Source: Lysobacterales bacterium (GTDB taxonomy: Bacteria; Pseudomonadota; Gammaproteobacteria; Xanthomonadales; SZUA-38). Taken from it: a stretch of DNA of 64,000 nucleotides. A model generated the notes under the pieces. That model did no database searches, had not been told where the DNA came from, and saw only the letters and a list, made by a program, of their open reading frames with translations. This document shows positions 1 to 10,894 of the stretch, piece after piece. The translations under genes and the position numbers were made by a program. The stretch lies in assembly GCA_028285525.1 (NCBI GenBank), contig JANQOZ010000118.1:1-64000 (forward strand). The letters are read 5' to 3'. The first letter of the stretch is position 1, and each line of letters starts with the position of its first letter.

Positions 1-1
1 G

Positions 2-517
2 GCGGAGGATTGCGGCATTCAGGCGCTGGTCATTCACGGCCGTACCCGTGCCGACCGGTTTCGCGGTGTGGCGGAGTACGAGACGATCCGCCAAGTCAAA
101 GAACGGGTGACCATTCCGGTGATCGCCAACGGCGACATCCACTCGCCGGCCGACGCGGCCCGCGTCCTGCGGCAAACCGGGGCCGACGGCGTGATGATCG
201 GCCGGGCGGCGCAGGGCAACCCCTGGCTGTTCTCGCAGGTCCAGCGCTTTCTGGACAGCGGCGAGCACGTTGCCGGACCTGAACCGCAGGAGCTGTGCCG
301 GACGCTGGTCGATCACCTGGCGGCGCTCGAGGCGTTTTACGGGCCGGTGCTCGGACCGCGAATCGGACGCAAACACATCGGGTGGTACCTGCAGCAAATT
401 GCCGGAGGATCGGAACTGCGGCAAACTTTAATGCCGCTGACCGAAGGGGCCGCCCAGCGCGACCGGATCAGGCAGTGGTTCGAAAACCACCAACCGAAGA
501 TGGCTGACGCAGCCTGA
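2..517 (+). CDS. dusB: tRNA-dihydrouridine synthase B, C-terminal part (5' truncated by window edge)
   Basis: Open frame from base 2: ..ALVIHGRTRADRF..IPVIANGDIHS..GADGVMIGRAAQGNPWLF, typical Dus TIM-barrel C-terminal motifs. Confidence 0.9.
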   Translation, partial: AEDCGIQALVIHGRTRADRFRGVAEYETIRQVKERVTIPVIANGDIHSPADAARVLRQTGADGVMIGRAAQGNPWLFSQVQRFLDSGEHVAGPEPQELCRTLVDHLAALEAFYGPVLGPRIGRKHIGWYLQQIAGGSELRQTLMPLTEGAAQRDRIRQWFENHQPKMADAA

Positions 518-525
518 GCACACCC

Positions 526-3318
526 ATGGGTCTGAAAACACTGCTGTTCAAACCACGCTGGCAACACAAAGACCCCGCTGTCCGGGCCCGCGAGGTTGCC
601 CGTTCAGAGGACCCCCGTCTGCTCAACGCGCTGTCGGAGATCGCGCGCAGCGACGCGGATCCGGACGTCCGCCTCGCCGCCTGCCGGCGCGTCACGCACT
701 TGGACACCCTGTTTGCCATCGCCAGCATGGACAGTGCCCCGGCGGTCAGCGACTACGCCTGGCGGCAGGTCAGACACCAGCTGGAGACGCTGGCGGACGA
801 CGGTAACGCCACGGCGCATCTTGAAATCCTGGGCCAGCTCAGCGACGACCAGATGCTCGAGCAGCTCGCCCGGAAGGCGCAGTCCACGGTCGTTCGCGGG
901 GCGGCTCAGGAGCGAATCTCCCGCGAGGGTCTGCTGGGTGACCTGGCGATCAAAGACCCCGACCCTACCCTACGAATGCGTGCTGCCGGCCGAGTCAGCA
1001 GCGAGTCGACCCTGCGCCGCATCGCTGACGGGGTCAGAAAAACGGACAAGAAGCTGTTTCGCTCGGTCACCGATCGCCTCGAAGCGCTGCGCGTAGCCGC
1101 CGGTGACACCGAGATTGTGACCGACCGGGCGATCGCTCTGTGTCAGGCGCTCGAACATCTCGCCACGGGCGAGGAGTCGCGCGAGAAGCGGGCGGCTGAG
1201 CTCAACCGGATCAAGCAGTCGTTTCAGGGCCTGAGCCGGGACAGCAAGCTCCCGCCAGACCTCCTGGCAAGATTCGAAAGCGCGGCCACCATCGCCGAAG
1301 CCACCCTCAGTGACCCGAAGGACGATCCCCTGGCACCGCTGCGTGCTGAGCTCAAGGCTTTCGTCAGTCGGTCCCAGCAGGTACTCCGGGGGCGGGAGCT
1401 GGAACCGGTCCAGGCGCTGCTGCGCAGCTTCCCCGACCTCGAAGAAAAGCTTCAGGCGAACGCGCCCGAGCTGCGTGAGCAGCTCAGCGAGCAGTTGGAC
1501 CTGCTGACCGACAAACGTCAACACCTCCTGGCCGAAGCGCGACCCGACCCGGCCCTGATGAAGCTCTGCGAGCAGGCCGAGAAACCGGGGCGGCGGGGCG
1601 TTAAACCGGATTTTGTGACCGACCTGCGCGGTCGGTGGCAGCGCGCTGCCAGCACACCGCTGTCTCCAGTCAACCAGGAACTCAAGAAACGGTTTGACCT
1701 GGCGCTAGAGCAGCTCTCCAGCCGTCAGGCGGAAGCGGCCGCTCGACGCCAGCAGGCGGCTGAAGCGTTAACCGGGCACCTCGCGGCACTCGAAAAAGCG
1801 CTGGATGGCGGTGACCTCAAGCAGGCGGCGGCCGCTTTGCAGCGTGCCCAGCAGAGTCTCAATGAGGCCGGCAAGCAGCATCCGGACGCCGGCACGCTCA
1901 CCCAGCTGCGCGGGAAGCTCCAGGAAATGCGGCAGTGGCAGCGCTGGTCCAACGACGAGGTTCGCCAGCGGCTCGTGGAACACGCCAGCGCCATTCCGGG
2001 TTCAGGCATGCATCCGGACGCCGTTGCGGCCCGCGTGATGGAGCTGCGAGGACGCTGGAAAGAGCTCGACGCGAGCGAACGGCTCGCCGGCGACCCGCCG
2101 AACCGGCCCGTGAGCCCGAGACTTTTTCGCGAGTTCCAGGCGGCGTGTGAGGCGGCTTTTGAACCGGCCCGGCAGTTCTTCGAAAAGCGTGCCGAGGTCC
2201 AGAACAAACACCTTGATGAGCTCAACGAGCTTTGCGAAGGACTCGCCGCGATCACGCCCAGCGGCGACAACTGGGACGAAATATCCCGCGCCGTGGGCCA
2301 GGCGCGCGGCTCGCTGCGGCGTCTCTCCGAAGTGCCCCATAAATACCGGGCCGGGCTCGCGCAGCGGCTGCGCGCGGAAGCGGACCGCCTGGACGAGGCG
2401 CTGAAGGGACAGTACGAAATCGTGGAGCGGCGCAAACGTAAGATCATCGAAGAGGTCACGGCGCTGATCGATGAGCCCGACACCGCCAAAGCGGTTGAGG
2501 CCGCGAAGGCGGCCCAGCAGCGCTGGAAAGCCGCCGGAAGGCTACGGCGCGGCCTCGATCAGAAGCTCTGGAAGGAGTATCGGGCGGCGGCCGACCAGAT
2601 CTTCAGCCGGCTTGACGATCAGCGCCAGCAGGCCCAGGCCGAGCGCCAGGCCAGCCGGGCTCAGCTTCAGGAGCTGATCAAGGAGGCGCAGCAGCTCGAG
2701 CCGGCGTCAGACGGATTCAACGCAGCGCGAGACCAGCTGCATCAGCGCTGGCGCGAGGCCGGCGGCGGCGATCGCAAACTCCAGCAGCAGTTCTCGGAAC
2801 TGATCGAAAAGGCTGAGGCAGACCATCGGCACCACCAGACCCACCTCGCATCGCGCCAGCGTCAGGTGCTGCGTGATCTGGAGCAACGATGCCACGAAGC
2901 TGAACAGGCCTTTCTCGCGGGCTCAGCAGACGCGTCGGTGGTTGAGGCCGGCGATCTGGACCTGAGTCATGCGCCGGGATTAAGCGACCGGCTGGGGCAG
3001 CTTGATCCCGAGTTAAAGGACCTGAACCCCGAACAGCTCGACGCGCATCTCACGCAGCTTCAGGAGCTGTGCATACGCGCGGAGTTTCTGGCGGGCACGG
3101 AATCACCCGAGCCTTTTCATGAACAGCGGATGAGCTATCAGGTCAAGCGACTGGCCGAGCGGATGACCGGAGAAACCCGACAGACGTTGCGCGAGGAAGC
3201 AGACGAACTGGAAGCGCTCTGGCTGGGCAGCGGCCCGCTGCCGCCCGGCGAGGAATCCAACGAAACCCGGACACGCATGCTGGCCGCTCTGGCCGAGCTG
3301 GACGCCCAGCGTCCCTGA
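526..3318 (+). CDS. DUF349 domain-containing protein, 930 aa
   Basis: Long helical Q/R/E/A-rich protein with repeated W-K-x-A-G-x-L/R type segments (e.g. AAQQRWKAAGRLRRGLDQKLWKEYRAAADQIF), typical of DUF349 repeats. Confidence 0.8.
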   Translation: MGLKTLLFKPRWQHKDPAVRAREVARSEDPRLLNALSEIARSDADPDVRLAACRRVTHLDTLFAIASMDSAPAVSDYAWRQVRHQLETLADDGNATAHLEILGQLSDDQMLEQLARKAQSTVVRGAAQERISREGLLGDLAIKDPDPTLRMRAAGRVSSESTLRRIADGVRKTDKKLFRSVTDRLEALRVAAGDTEIVTDRAIALCQALEHLATGEESREKRAAELNRIKQSFQGLSRDSKLPPDLLARFESAATIAEATLSDPKDDPLAPLRAELKAFVSRSQQVLRGRELEPVQALLRSFPDLEEKLQANAPELREQLSEQLDLLTDKRQHLLAEARPDPALMKLCEQAEKPGRRGVKPDFVTDLRGRWQRAASTPLSPVNQELKKRFDLALEQLSSRQAEAAARRQQAAEALTGHLAALEKALDGGDLKQAAAALQRAQQSLNEAGKQHPDAGTLTQLRGKLQEMRQWQRWSNDEVRQRLVEHASAIPGSGMHPDAVAARVMELRGRWKELDASERLAGDPPNRPVSPRLFREFQAACEAAFEPARQFFEKRAEVQNKHLDELNELCEGLAAITPSGDNWDEISRAVGQARGSLRRLSEVPHKYRAGLAQRLRAEADRLDEALKGQYEIVERRKRKIIEEVTALIDEPDTAKAVEAAKAAQQRWKAAGRLRRGLDQKLWKEYRAAADQIFSRLDDQRQQAQAERQASRAQLQELIKEAQQLEPASDGFNAARDQLHQRWREAGGGDRKLQQQFSELIEKAEADHRHHQTHLASRQRQVLRDLEQRCHEAEQAFLAGSADASVVEAGDLDLSHAPGLSDRLGQLDPELKDLNPEQLDAHLTQLQELCIRAEFLAGTESPEPFHEQRMSYQVKRLAERMTGETRQTLREEADELEALWLGSGPLPPGEESNETRTRMLAALAELDAQRP

Positions 3319-3365
3319 TCCTCCAAGCCACGCGGTCAATCGGTACGCGGCGAGGCGAAGTTGCC

Positions 3366-6300
3366 CTACCCCGCTGAACTTTTTGGACGCGCGCCCCAGC
3401 TCCGGACTCGGGTCGCTGCCTGCCAGCGGCGCTTGGCCCACAGTCCCAGGTCGTCCAACGAAACGTAGATGGTGGGCAACACGCACAAGCTGATTACCGT
3501 CGAAAACACCAGCCCGCCCACGATCGCGCGCGCCATCGGAAAGTAGGCCGGGCCCTCGCCACCAAGCTGCGTTGTGCCGATACACAGCGGCAGCAGGCCG
3601 AGCACCGTGGTGCCGACGGTCATCAGGATCGGGCGCAGCCGGTCTCGCCCGCCCTGCACGACGGCGTCGCTACGCAGCATGCCGCCTCGACGCAGCTGGT
3701 TGATATGGTCGACCAGCACAATGCCGTTGTTCACCACAACGCCGATCAACACGAGAATCCCGATCAGCGCCATCAGCGAGAAGGTGGTCTGGGTCAGCAG
3801 GAAAAACCAGTAAACCCCGACCACGGAAAATATGATGCCCGACACAATCGACAGCGGGTGCAGCACCGACTCAAACAGCGCCGCCATGATGATGTAGATA
3901 AACAGGATCGCGAGCAGAATGTTGATCACCATCTTGTTCGCCGTATCGTTGTTGAACTGGAAGCCGCGACCAAATTTCCACCCGTAGCCCGGCGGAAACT
4001 GCATTTGATCCATCACCTGCTTGATGTCTTCCCGGGCCTGATCCATCGTTTTGTTGTTCAGCGTGGCGGTAATGCCGAGCCCGGTCTCCCGGTCCTGCCG
4101 GCTGATGTTGCGCGGCCCCGAACGCACCGCCAGACGCACCAGGGCGCTCAGGGGAACCTCCTGGCCGTTGTTCGCCGTCAGCTTCAGCGACTGGATATGG
4201 TCAACGGTCTGCGTGTCGGACTCCGAAAATCGCAGCGTGACCGGCACCTCGCCATCGGGCCCGCGATACTCCGAGAGCTGTGTGCCGCGTAGGGCGACCG
4301 CGATGGCCTGCGCCACCGCTTGTGCGCTGATTCCGTAGCGAGCCGCCTTGTCTCGATCGACCGTCACCGACACCTCCCGGTCACCGGCCCCCAGATCGGT
4401 TTTCACGTCTTCCAGCCCGCGAATCTGGCTCAGCGCAAACACGACGTCGTCAGCCAGTTCGGCCAGCCGTTCGCTGGATTCCCCAGTGATCGACAGAGAC
4501 ACCCCTTCAGCCCCGGCTGACCGCTGCTGATCGAAACTCGGTTTGCCGATCGCGATCTTGGGCAGATCCTCCCGGATCATTTCCTTGATCTTCTCCGACG
4601 ACAGCTTGGCACTGTCGACATCCTTCAGCAGGATCGACGACTGGGCCTCCCCGTCCTCGGAGAAATAGGTGTAAACCTTGTCGATTTCGAAGCGTTCTTT
4701 GTTGGCGTAGAGATAGTCTTCGATCAGGTCCACGGCGGGGCGAACCTTGTCGAGCGGATACCGCTGATCGAGGTTGTAGCGCAGAAACAGATCCCGATCC
4801 TCTTCGCTGGGGAACATGTCCGTTTTCACCAGGCTCATCGGTATAGCCACCGAAAACAGGATCAGGAAAATGGCGCCCCACGCCGGCCAGCGGTGGCCTA
4901 ACGTCCAGGCAAGAAACCCGGCATACCGCTGTTTCAGTCGATCGATCCAGGTGACGCCTCGTTCCGCCGGCGCCTTGACTCGCGTGGTCACCAGGGGAAT
5001 CAGCGTTTGGGCGATGACCAGCGACATCAGCAGCGACAGGCAGATCGCAAACGCCACGTGCTGCAGGAAAATCTTGATCTGATCCATTTCCCCGAACAGA
5101 TTCGGCAGAAACACCGCCATCGACGTCAGGGTCCCAGCCAGCACCGCCAGGCCTACCGACGAAACGCCGCGCTCCGCTGAACCCACCGGATCGTTCGGCG
5201 TCTTTTCGCGCTCGGTGAAAATCGCCTCGCTGACCACCACCGCGTTGTCCACGAGCATGCCGACGGCCAGCATCAGTCCCATCATGGACAGGATGTTGAG
5301 CGTAAAACCCGACAGGAACATGGCTCCCAGCGCCACGGTAATCGAAATGGGCACAGCCAGCGCCACCAGGAGCGTGGTCACCATATTGCGCAAAAACAGA
5401 TACAGCACCACCATCGACAGAAGGGCCCCGAGCAGCCCCGCGCTCAGGAGATCACGCAGGCTGGTCAACACACCTTCGGCCTGGTTTTCAAGAAAAAACA
5501 GCTCGATCCCCTTCATTTCTTCGTTGGTTCCAGACTCGGCCACCTGCCGAAGAATCCGTTCGGCGGTGGCTACCAGATTGGCGCCGCGCTCACGATGGAT
5601 AGACAACCCGATCGCATAGTTCTGATCCAGGTGCCGTTCGTACGTCCGCTCTTTTGGCTCAAAACTGATGTCGGCAACGTCACCGAGCCGCGTACCGCGG
5701 TTGTTGATCACCAGCCGGCGAATCTCCTCGATGCTGCGAAACTCGCCAATGGGATTGACTCGCAGGCGCTGCCCGCCTTCGTTGATCAGGCCCGCCGAGG
5801 CGGCAAAGTTCGCCGCCTGCAGGCGGGTGTTGAGCTCTCCAAGGTTGATACCCAGCGCATCGACGCGGTCGGCCGACAGTTCGATACGGATCTCGCGCGG
5901 CTCCACGCCCTCGAGCTCCACCCGGGCAACCCCCTCCAGGCGTTCGATCGGCCGCACGAGATTTCGCGTCAGCATTTCGTACGATTCAGAAAGGTCGCGC
6001 TGACTGGAAATCCGCAGCGTCAGCATTGCCTCGTCGGAGGTGTTGAACTTGAACACGTTGATGCGCCGCAGATCGGCGGGCAGCTCGTCGCGAATTGCGT
6101 CCAGCCGTTCTCGGGCCTCGACCGCCTGAACGGTTGTGTCTTTGCCCCACTCAAACGCCATGAACACCTGCGACCCCTCGGGCGTCGAGTTGCTGTTGAT
6201 GAACTCGACACCCTTCAGCGTGGCGAGCGCCTCTTCAGCAGGTCGGGTGATCAGGCGCTCGGTTTCCCGCGGCGTTGACCCTGGATAACGCATGTCGATG

Positions 6301-6437
6301 AATAAAAACGGCGCGTCGATCGACGGAAACATTTCCAGCGGGAGCAGGCGCGCCGACAAGCCCCCCAAAACCAGCAGTGACAGGAAAATCATGGCCGTCG
6401 CCACCGGACGGCCGATGCAGAACTGGGCCGGGGTCAC
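3366..6437 (-). CDS. RND efflux transporter permease (AcrB/MdtC-type), second permease of operon
   Basis: 1023 aa; RP(V)ATAM start, GGLSARLLPLEMFPSIDAPF, TM repeats, ..GIVLVDHINQLRRGGM; start overlaps upstream permease stop by 4 nt. Confidence 0.92.
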   Translation of the reverse strand: MTPAQFCIGRPVATAMIFLSLLVLGGLSARLLPLEMFPSIDAPFLFIDMRYPGSTPRETERLITRPAEEALATLKGVEFINSNSTPEGSQVFMAFEWGKDTTVQAVEARERLDAIRDELPADLRRINVFKFNTSDEAMLTLRISSQRDLSESYEMLTRNLVRPIERLEGVARVELEGVEPREIRIELSADRVDALGINLGELNTRLQAANFAASAGLINEGGQRLRVNPIGEFRSIEEIRRLVINNRGTRLGDVADISFEPKERTYERHLDQNYAIGLSIHRERGANLVATAERILRQVAESGTNEEMKGIELFFLENQAEGVLTSLRDLLSAGLLGALLSMVVLYLFLRNMVTTLLVALAVPISITVALGAMFLSGFTLNILSMMGLMLAVGMLVDNAVVVSEAIFTEREKTPNDPVGSAERGVSSVGLAVLAGTLTSMAVFLPNLFGEMDQIKIFLQHVAFAICLSLLMSLVIAQTLIPLVTTRVKAPAERGVTWIDRLKQRYAGFLAWTLGHRWPAWGAIFLILFSVAIPMSLVKTDMFPSEEDRDLFLRYNLDQRYPLDKVRPAVDLIEDYLYANKERFEIDKVYTYFSEDGEAQSSILLKDVDSAKLSSEKIKEMIREDLPKIAIGKPSFDQQRSAGAEGVSLSITGESSERLAELADDVVFALSQIRGLEDVKTDLGAGDREVSVTVDRDKAARYGISAQAVAQAIAVALRGTQLSEYRGPDGEVPVTLRFSESDTQTVDHIQSLKLTANNGQEVPLSALVRLAVRSGPRNISRQDRETGLGITATLNNKTMDQAREDIKQVMDQMQFPPGYGWKFGRGFQFNNDTANKMVINILLAILFIYIIMAALFESVLHPLSIVSGIIFSVVGVYWFFLLTQTTFSLMALIGILVLIGVVVNNGIVLVDHINQLRRGGMLRSDAVVQGGRDRLRPILMTVGTTVLGLLPLCIGTTQLGGEGPAYFPMARAIVGGLVFSTVISLCVLPTIYVSLDDLGLWAKRRWQAATRVRSWGARPKSSAG

Positions 6438-9400
6438 GCCCCCTCCTCCACGGGACGGATCGGATCGAGCGCGGCAAAGCTTCGCTTGCGGTCCAGCAGG
6501 TCATACATCACCGGCACAACGACCAGCGTCAGCAGCGTCGAGACGAGCAGGCCGCCGATCACCGTGATCGCCATCGGTGCGCGCATCTCGGCACCCTCTC
6601 CGACGCCCAGCACCAGCGGCACCAGACCGAGCGTTGTGGTCAGGGTGGTCATTACAATCGGCCGCAGCCTCGAGTGACCGGCTTCGATGATGGCGTCTCG
6701 TTTGCTGCTGCCCGCGGCGCGCAGCTGGTTGATCAGGTCGATCAGCACAATCGCGTTGTTGACGACAATCCCGGCGAGCATGATCAGACCAATAAACACG
6801 ATCACGCTCAGCGAGGTCCCCGTGAGCGTCAGCGCCGCCACCGCACCCACCGCGGCCAGCGGAATGGAAAACAGAATCACAAGCGGATGGATGAGCGATT
6901 CAAACTGGGAAGCCATCACCAGGTATACGAGAAACACGGCCAGGCCCAGCGCGAACGCGAGCGACTTGAAGGACGCATCCATCTCTTCACTCTGCCCGGC
7001 GACCCGATATTTAACGCCGTAGGGCAGCTTCAGCTCATCGAGCAGCGCCCGCGCTTCCTCGACCCCGTCTTTCAGACTGCCGTAGCTCAGGTTGGCGGAA
7101 ATCAGCGCCGCCCGCTCCTGGTCCACCCGGTGGATCTCGGCCGGTCCTTCGGTCGCGACCACCTCAGCGACGGAGCCCAGGGTCACGGGTCGGGCGCTGG
7201 CGGGATTAACGATGAGATCGCGCACGTCATCCACCGAGCTTCGGTCATCCTCGCGGGCCCGAACCAGCACGTCGATTTTGCGGTCGCGGAAACTGTAGCG
7301 GGTTGCCACTTCTCCACGGATCTTCTGCACCACCTGGTCGGAAACCTGGCGATTGGTCAGACCCAGGGCGGCCACCCGCTCCTGGTCGAACAGGATCTGA
7401 ATCTCAGGGTGACCCTGCTCCAGGCTGGAGCGGACGTCCGCAAATCGATCCGAGGTACCCAGTGCGTTCTTGATCAACGCACCGCCTTCTTTGAGCCGGT
7501 TGAGCTCATAGCCGAGTACCTCGATCTCCAGCGGGGTCGAGAAGCTGAACAGGGCCGGTCGGGAAAACTCGGCCTGCACGCCGGGCAGCGCGCTGACGGT
7601 TGCGCGCAGCCGTTCGATCGCCTGCGCCTCGTCGCTCGGTCCGGTTCCGCGTTTCATCACCACCAGCACCTCGCCGATGTTTTCCCCGGACTCGGTGGGA
7701 TTGGCGTCGATGCGGTTGCCGGTGCCCGATACGGCGTGCACCTGATCGATGGCATCGATATCCCGCGCAGCGGTCTGCACCATGCGCACCACTTCGTCGC
7801 TGCGTTTCAGTGGTGTTCCCGGGCTCAGCTTGACGGTCAGCTCAAACTGCCCCTGAACCAGCTGGGGAATCAGTTCAGCGCCCAACCTCGGCACCTGGGC
7901 GACAGTCAACGCCATCGCCACGGTCGCCACCAGGAGAACAACCCAGCGATGGTTGAGCGACCACGGCAGGATGGACCGATAGCCACTGGCGAGCAGATTG
8001 AAGATCGCCATGACGCCTTTCGCCGGCCACTGCAAGACCCAGCCCAGACCGCCGCCGATCGCTCGTCCAACCACCACGAAAGCGGTGAGAATGATGGTCG
8101 GGAGTTTCGAAAAGAGCAGGTTCCGGCTGGCCCGCATACCCCGCCCGGCCCGCGTCCGCGGTTCTGACGAAGGATGTTCTTCCTCCGGGAAGCCGAGCGG
8201 CGACTCACCGCGAAGCGACGACAGCATGGGAATAACGGTCATCGCCACCGCCAGTGAGACCAGCAGGGCGAAGGTGACGGTCAGCGCCTGGTCCTTGAAC
8301 AGCTGTCCGGCGATGCCCTCGACAAAAATCAGGGGCAGGAAAACGGCGACCGTGGTGAGCGTCGAGGCAAACACGGCGCCCGAGACTTCCTGCGTGCCGT
8401 TGACCGAAGCGTCCAGCACGCTGACGCCACGCCTTCGGTGCCGGCTGATGTTTTCCAGGACCACAATGGCGTTGTCCACCAGCAGCCCGATCGCCAGCGC
8501 GATGCCGCCCAGGGACATGATATTGAGCGACAGGTCGGCCAGATTCATCAGGAAAAACGTGGTGATGATCGACAGCGGAATCGAGGCGGAGATCACCATC
8601 GTTGGCCACGCATCACCCAGGAAAAAGTAAATGATCAGCACCGCCAGCAGGCCGCCAAAAAGCGCCGCCTGGGTGACGTCAGATATCGATTGGCGGATAA
8701 AAACCGACTGGTCGTCGACGGTCACCAGCTGGAGATCTTCAGGCAGCGACTCCTTGAGCTGCTCAAGCCGGGCAATGACCGCCTCGGCAACCTTCACCGT
8801 GTTGGCGTCACCCTCTTTATAAACGGCAATTTCCACGGACTCGCGCCCGTTGGTGCGAATGATCGCCTGGCGCTCTTTGTAGCCTTCCTGAATCTGCGCG
8901 ACGTCGCGGAGATAAACAGGACGACCGCCGGCCGGCGACACAATCAGATCGCGGATCTCGTCGACGGTTTGAAACTGGTTGACCGTACGAACGAGGTAGC
9001 GCTCGGTGCCCTGCTCCAGCCGACCGCCGGACACGTTGACGTTCTCCTCCCGCAGGCGGTTGACGACGTCGGTGCCTGACAGGTTGAGCTGCGCAAGCCG
9101 ACGCTGGTCGATCTGAATCTGGATCTCGTCCTCGAGACCGCCGCTGATCTTTACCGCCGCTACGCCTTCGATCGGCTCAAGCCGCTTCTTGAGTTCTTCG
9201 TCGGCAAAACGCCGGACCTGCTTCAGGAGGTTCTCATCAAACCCCTCAGCTTTTTCTGAGTAGAAAGCCAGTCGGAGCACGGGATCGGTGGACGGATTAA
9301 AACGCAGCAGGACGGGCCGTTCGGCCGACAGCGGGAGCTGAAGCACCTCCAGCTTTTCGCGCACGTCCAGGCTCGCGAGGTCCATGTCGGTGCCCCAGGT

Positions 9401-9685
9401 AAACTCGAGCATCACGTCAGCCTGGCCGGTGCGAGACACCGAGCGAACGTTTTTCACGCCCTTGACCACGCCAACTTGCTCTTCCACCGGCTGCGTCACC
9501 AGCTTTTCGATTTCTTCCGGCGCCGCACCGACAAATTCGGTGCGGACGGTCAGCGAGGGATACGAGAGTTCCGGCAGCAGGTTGACCTTGAGCTCCGAGA
9601 GCGCAATCACGCCAAACACAATCAGCAGGACAGAAAACATCGCCACCGTAACGCGACGGCGCGTGGACGCACGAATGACGCTCAT
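6434..9685 (-). CDS. RND efflux transporter permease (AcrB/MdtB-type), first permease
   Basis: 1083 aa; VNLLPELSYPSLTVRTEFVGAAPEEIEKLVTQPVEE.., ..GIVVNNAIVLIDLINQLR. Confidence 0.92.
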   Translation of the reverse strand: MSVIRASTRRRVTVAMFSVLLIVFGVIALSELKVNLLPELSYPSLTVRTEFVGAAPEEIEKLVTQPVEEQVGVVKGVKNVRSVSRTGQADVMLEFTWGTDMDLASLDVREKLEVLQLPLSAERPVLLRFNPSTDPVLRLAFYSEKAEGFDENLLKQVRRFADEELKKRLEPIEGVAAVKISGGLEDEIQIQIDQRRLAQLNLSGTDVVNRLREENVNVSGGRLEQGTERYLVRTVNQFQTVDEIRDLIVSPAGGRPVYLRDVAQIQEGYKERQAIIRTNGRESVEIAVYKEGDANTVKVAEAVIARLEQLKESLPEDLQLVTVDDQSVFIRQSISDVTQAALFGGLLAVLIIYFFLGDAWPTMVISASIPLSIITTFFLMNLADLSLNIMSLGGIALAIGLLVDNAIVVLENISRHRRRGVSVLDASVNGTQEVSGAVFASTLTTVAVFLPLIFVEGIAGQLFKDQALTVTFALLVSLAVAMTVIPMLSSLRGESPLGFPEEEHPSSEPRTRAGRGMRASRNLLFSKLPTIILTAFVVVGRAIGGGLGWVLQWPAKGVMAIFNLLASGYRSILPWSLNHRWVVLLVATVAMALTVAQVPRLGAELIPQLVQGQFELTVKLSPGTPLKRSDEVVRMVQTAARDIDAIDQVHAVSGTGNRIDANPTESGENIGEVLVVMKRGTGPSDEAQAIERLRATVSALPGVQAEFSRPALFSFSTPLEIEVLGYELNRLKEGGALIKNALGTSDRFADVRSSLEQGHPEIQILFDQERVAALGLTNRQVSDQVVQKIRGEVATRYSFRDRKIDVLVRAREDDRSSVDDVRDLIVNPASARPVTLGSVAEVVATEGPAEIHRVDQERAALISANLSYGSLKDGVEEARALLDELKLPYGVKYRVAGQSEEMDASFKSLAFALGLAVFLVYLVMASQFESLIHPLVILFSIPLAAVGAVAALTLTGTSLSVIVFIGLIMLAGIVVNNAIVLIDLINQLRAAGSSKRDAIIEAGHSRLRPIVMTTLTTTLGLVPLVLGVGEGAEMRAPMAITVIGGLLVSTLLTLVVVPVMYDLLDRKRSFAALDPIRPVEEGA

Positions 9686-9689
9686 GCCG

Positions 9690-10811
9690 TCAGCCGCTGG
9701 TTTCGGTTTCGGCGATACGCTCAGCCAGCACCGAGGCGCTGTCGGGCTCCAGCAGATTGATGACGTCGAGCAGCGTCTCGTCGGCGATGCTGCCCTTACC
9801 TGCGGTCACCACCTGCTCACCGGGTTCCAGCCCGCTCAAAATCTCGACGACGCCGTCGGTGGTGTAGCCGACCTGCACATCGACGCGCTCGGCCCGCTGG
9901 TCCACTACGCGGTAGACGTAGCGCTCTTTGTCTTCAACCACGAGTGCATCCTGCGGGATCGTGATCGCCTGGTCGTGCTCGTCGTAGACGACGCTGACTC
10001 GGCCGAACATGCCCGGCTTGAGGCGAGCGTCCGGCTGGGGCATTTCGATGGTAACCTTAAACGTGCCGGTTTGCGGATCAACCACCGGGCTGATCCGGGC
10101 CAGTTCGCCCCGAAAGGACTCTTCGGCGAGCGCATCGACCTGCAGCTCAACGGGCTGGCCGGTCCTGAGCGCCGACAGCTCGCGCTCCGGCACGTGAATC
10201 ACCGCAAGCAGCGGGTCAAAGTTATGGACTCGGAACAGCGGGTCGTAGAGGTTGACCAGGTTGCCGATTTTCACCATTCGCTCGGACACCACGCCGCCGA
10301 TCGGCGAGCGCACCTTTGTATAGCTCAGTTCGAGCTTCTGCATCTCGTACGAGGCCTTTTCGGTTTCGTACTCGAACCGAGAGCGCTCAAACGCCTCGGC
10401 GCTGATCAACTTCTTGTCTTTCAGCTCGCTGGAGCGGCGGAAATCGTTCTCCAGGCGGGCCAGCGTCGCCTTGGCTCGGGCAACCTCGAGGTCGAGGCGC
10501 TCGCGGTCGAGTTCCGCGACGACCTGGCCGGGGACCACCTGGTCACCCTCTTCCACCAGCAGCTTCAGAACAACTCCCGTGGTCTTGGCCACGACGTCAG
10601 CTTCCCGATCAGCCTCGAGCAGCGTGGTGCCGTTGTAGGCGGCATAGACGCGTCCGGTGCCAACCGACGCCACCTCAACGGGCACGGCCACCTCTTCTTT
10701 TTCTTTTTCCGGATCGTCAGCAGCCGCGCGGCCACCTTCCGGCGAACCACCGCAGGCCACCAGGCCGAAGGTCAAAAGCGCCGCCCCTGCGGCATTCCAC
10801 CAAGCTTTCAT
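9690..10811 (-). CDS. RND efflux periplasmic adaptor (membrane fusion protein), lipoprotein-like N-terminus
   Basis: 373 aa; signal peptide plus lipobox-like FGLVACGGS; VVLKLLVEEGDQVVPGQVVAELD lipoyl/hairpin motif; directly upstream of both permeases. Confidence 0.9.
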   Translation of the reverse strand: MKAWWNAAGAALLTFGLVACGGSPEGGRAAADDPEKEKEEVAVPVEVASVGTGRVYAAYNGTTLLEADREADVVAKTTGVVLKLLVEEGDQVVPGQVVAELDRERLDLEVARAKATLARLENDFRRSSELKDKKLISAEAFERSRFEYETEKASYEMQKLELSYTKVRSPIGGVVSERMVKIGNLVNLYDPLFRVHNFDPLLAVIHVPERELSALRTGQPVELQVDALAEESFRGELARISPVVDPQTGTFKVTIEMPQPDARLKPGMFGRVSVVYDEHDQAITIPQDALVVEDKERYVYRVVDQRAERVDVQVGYTTDGVVEILSGLEPGEQVVTAGKGSIADETLLDVINLLEPDSASVLAERIAETETSG

Positions 10812-10894
10812 TGACTTTTTCCTTATCCCAACCGATTTATCGGTACTTTGTCCCCAGATTCTGGCCTGTCTCGGCCTTTTCCTGGCATATGGGT

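Noticed and set aside
6377-8167. 596-aa plus-strand ORF
   Set aside because: Antisense to the RND permease gene; composition (H/Q/R-rich) is typical of antisense frames in high-GC genes.
9384-10814. 476-aa plus-strand ORF
   Set aside because: Antisense to permease and adaptor genes; no recognisable domain.
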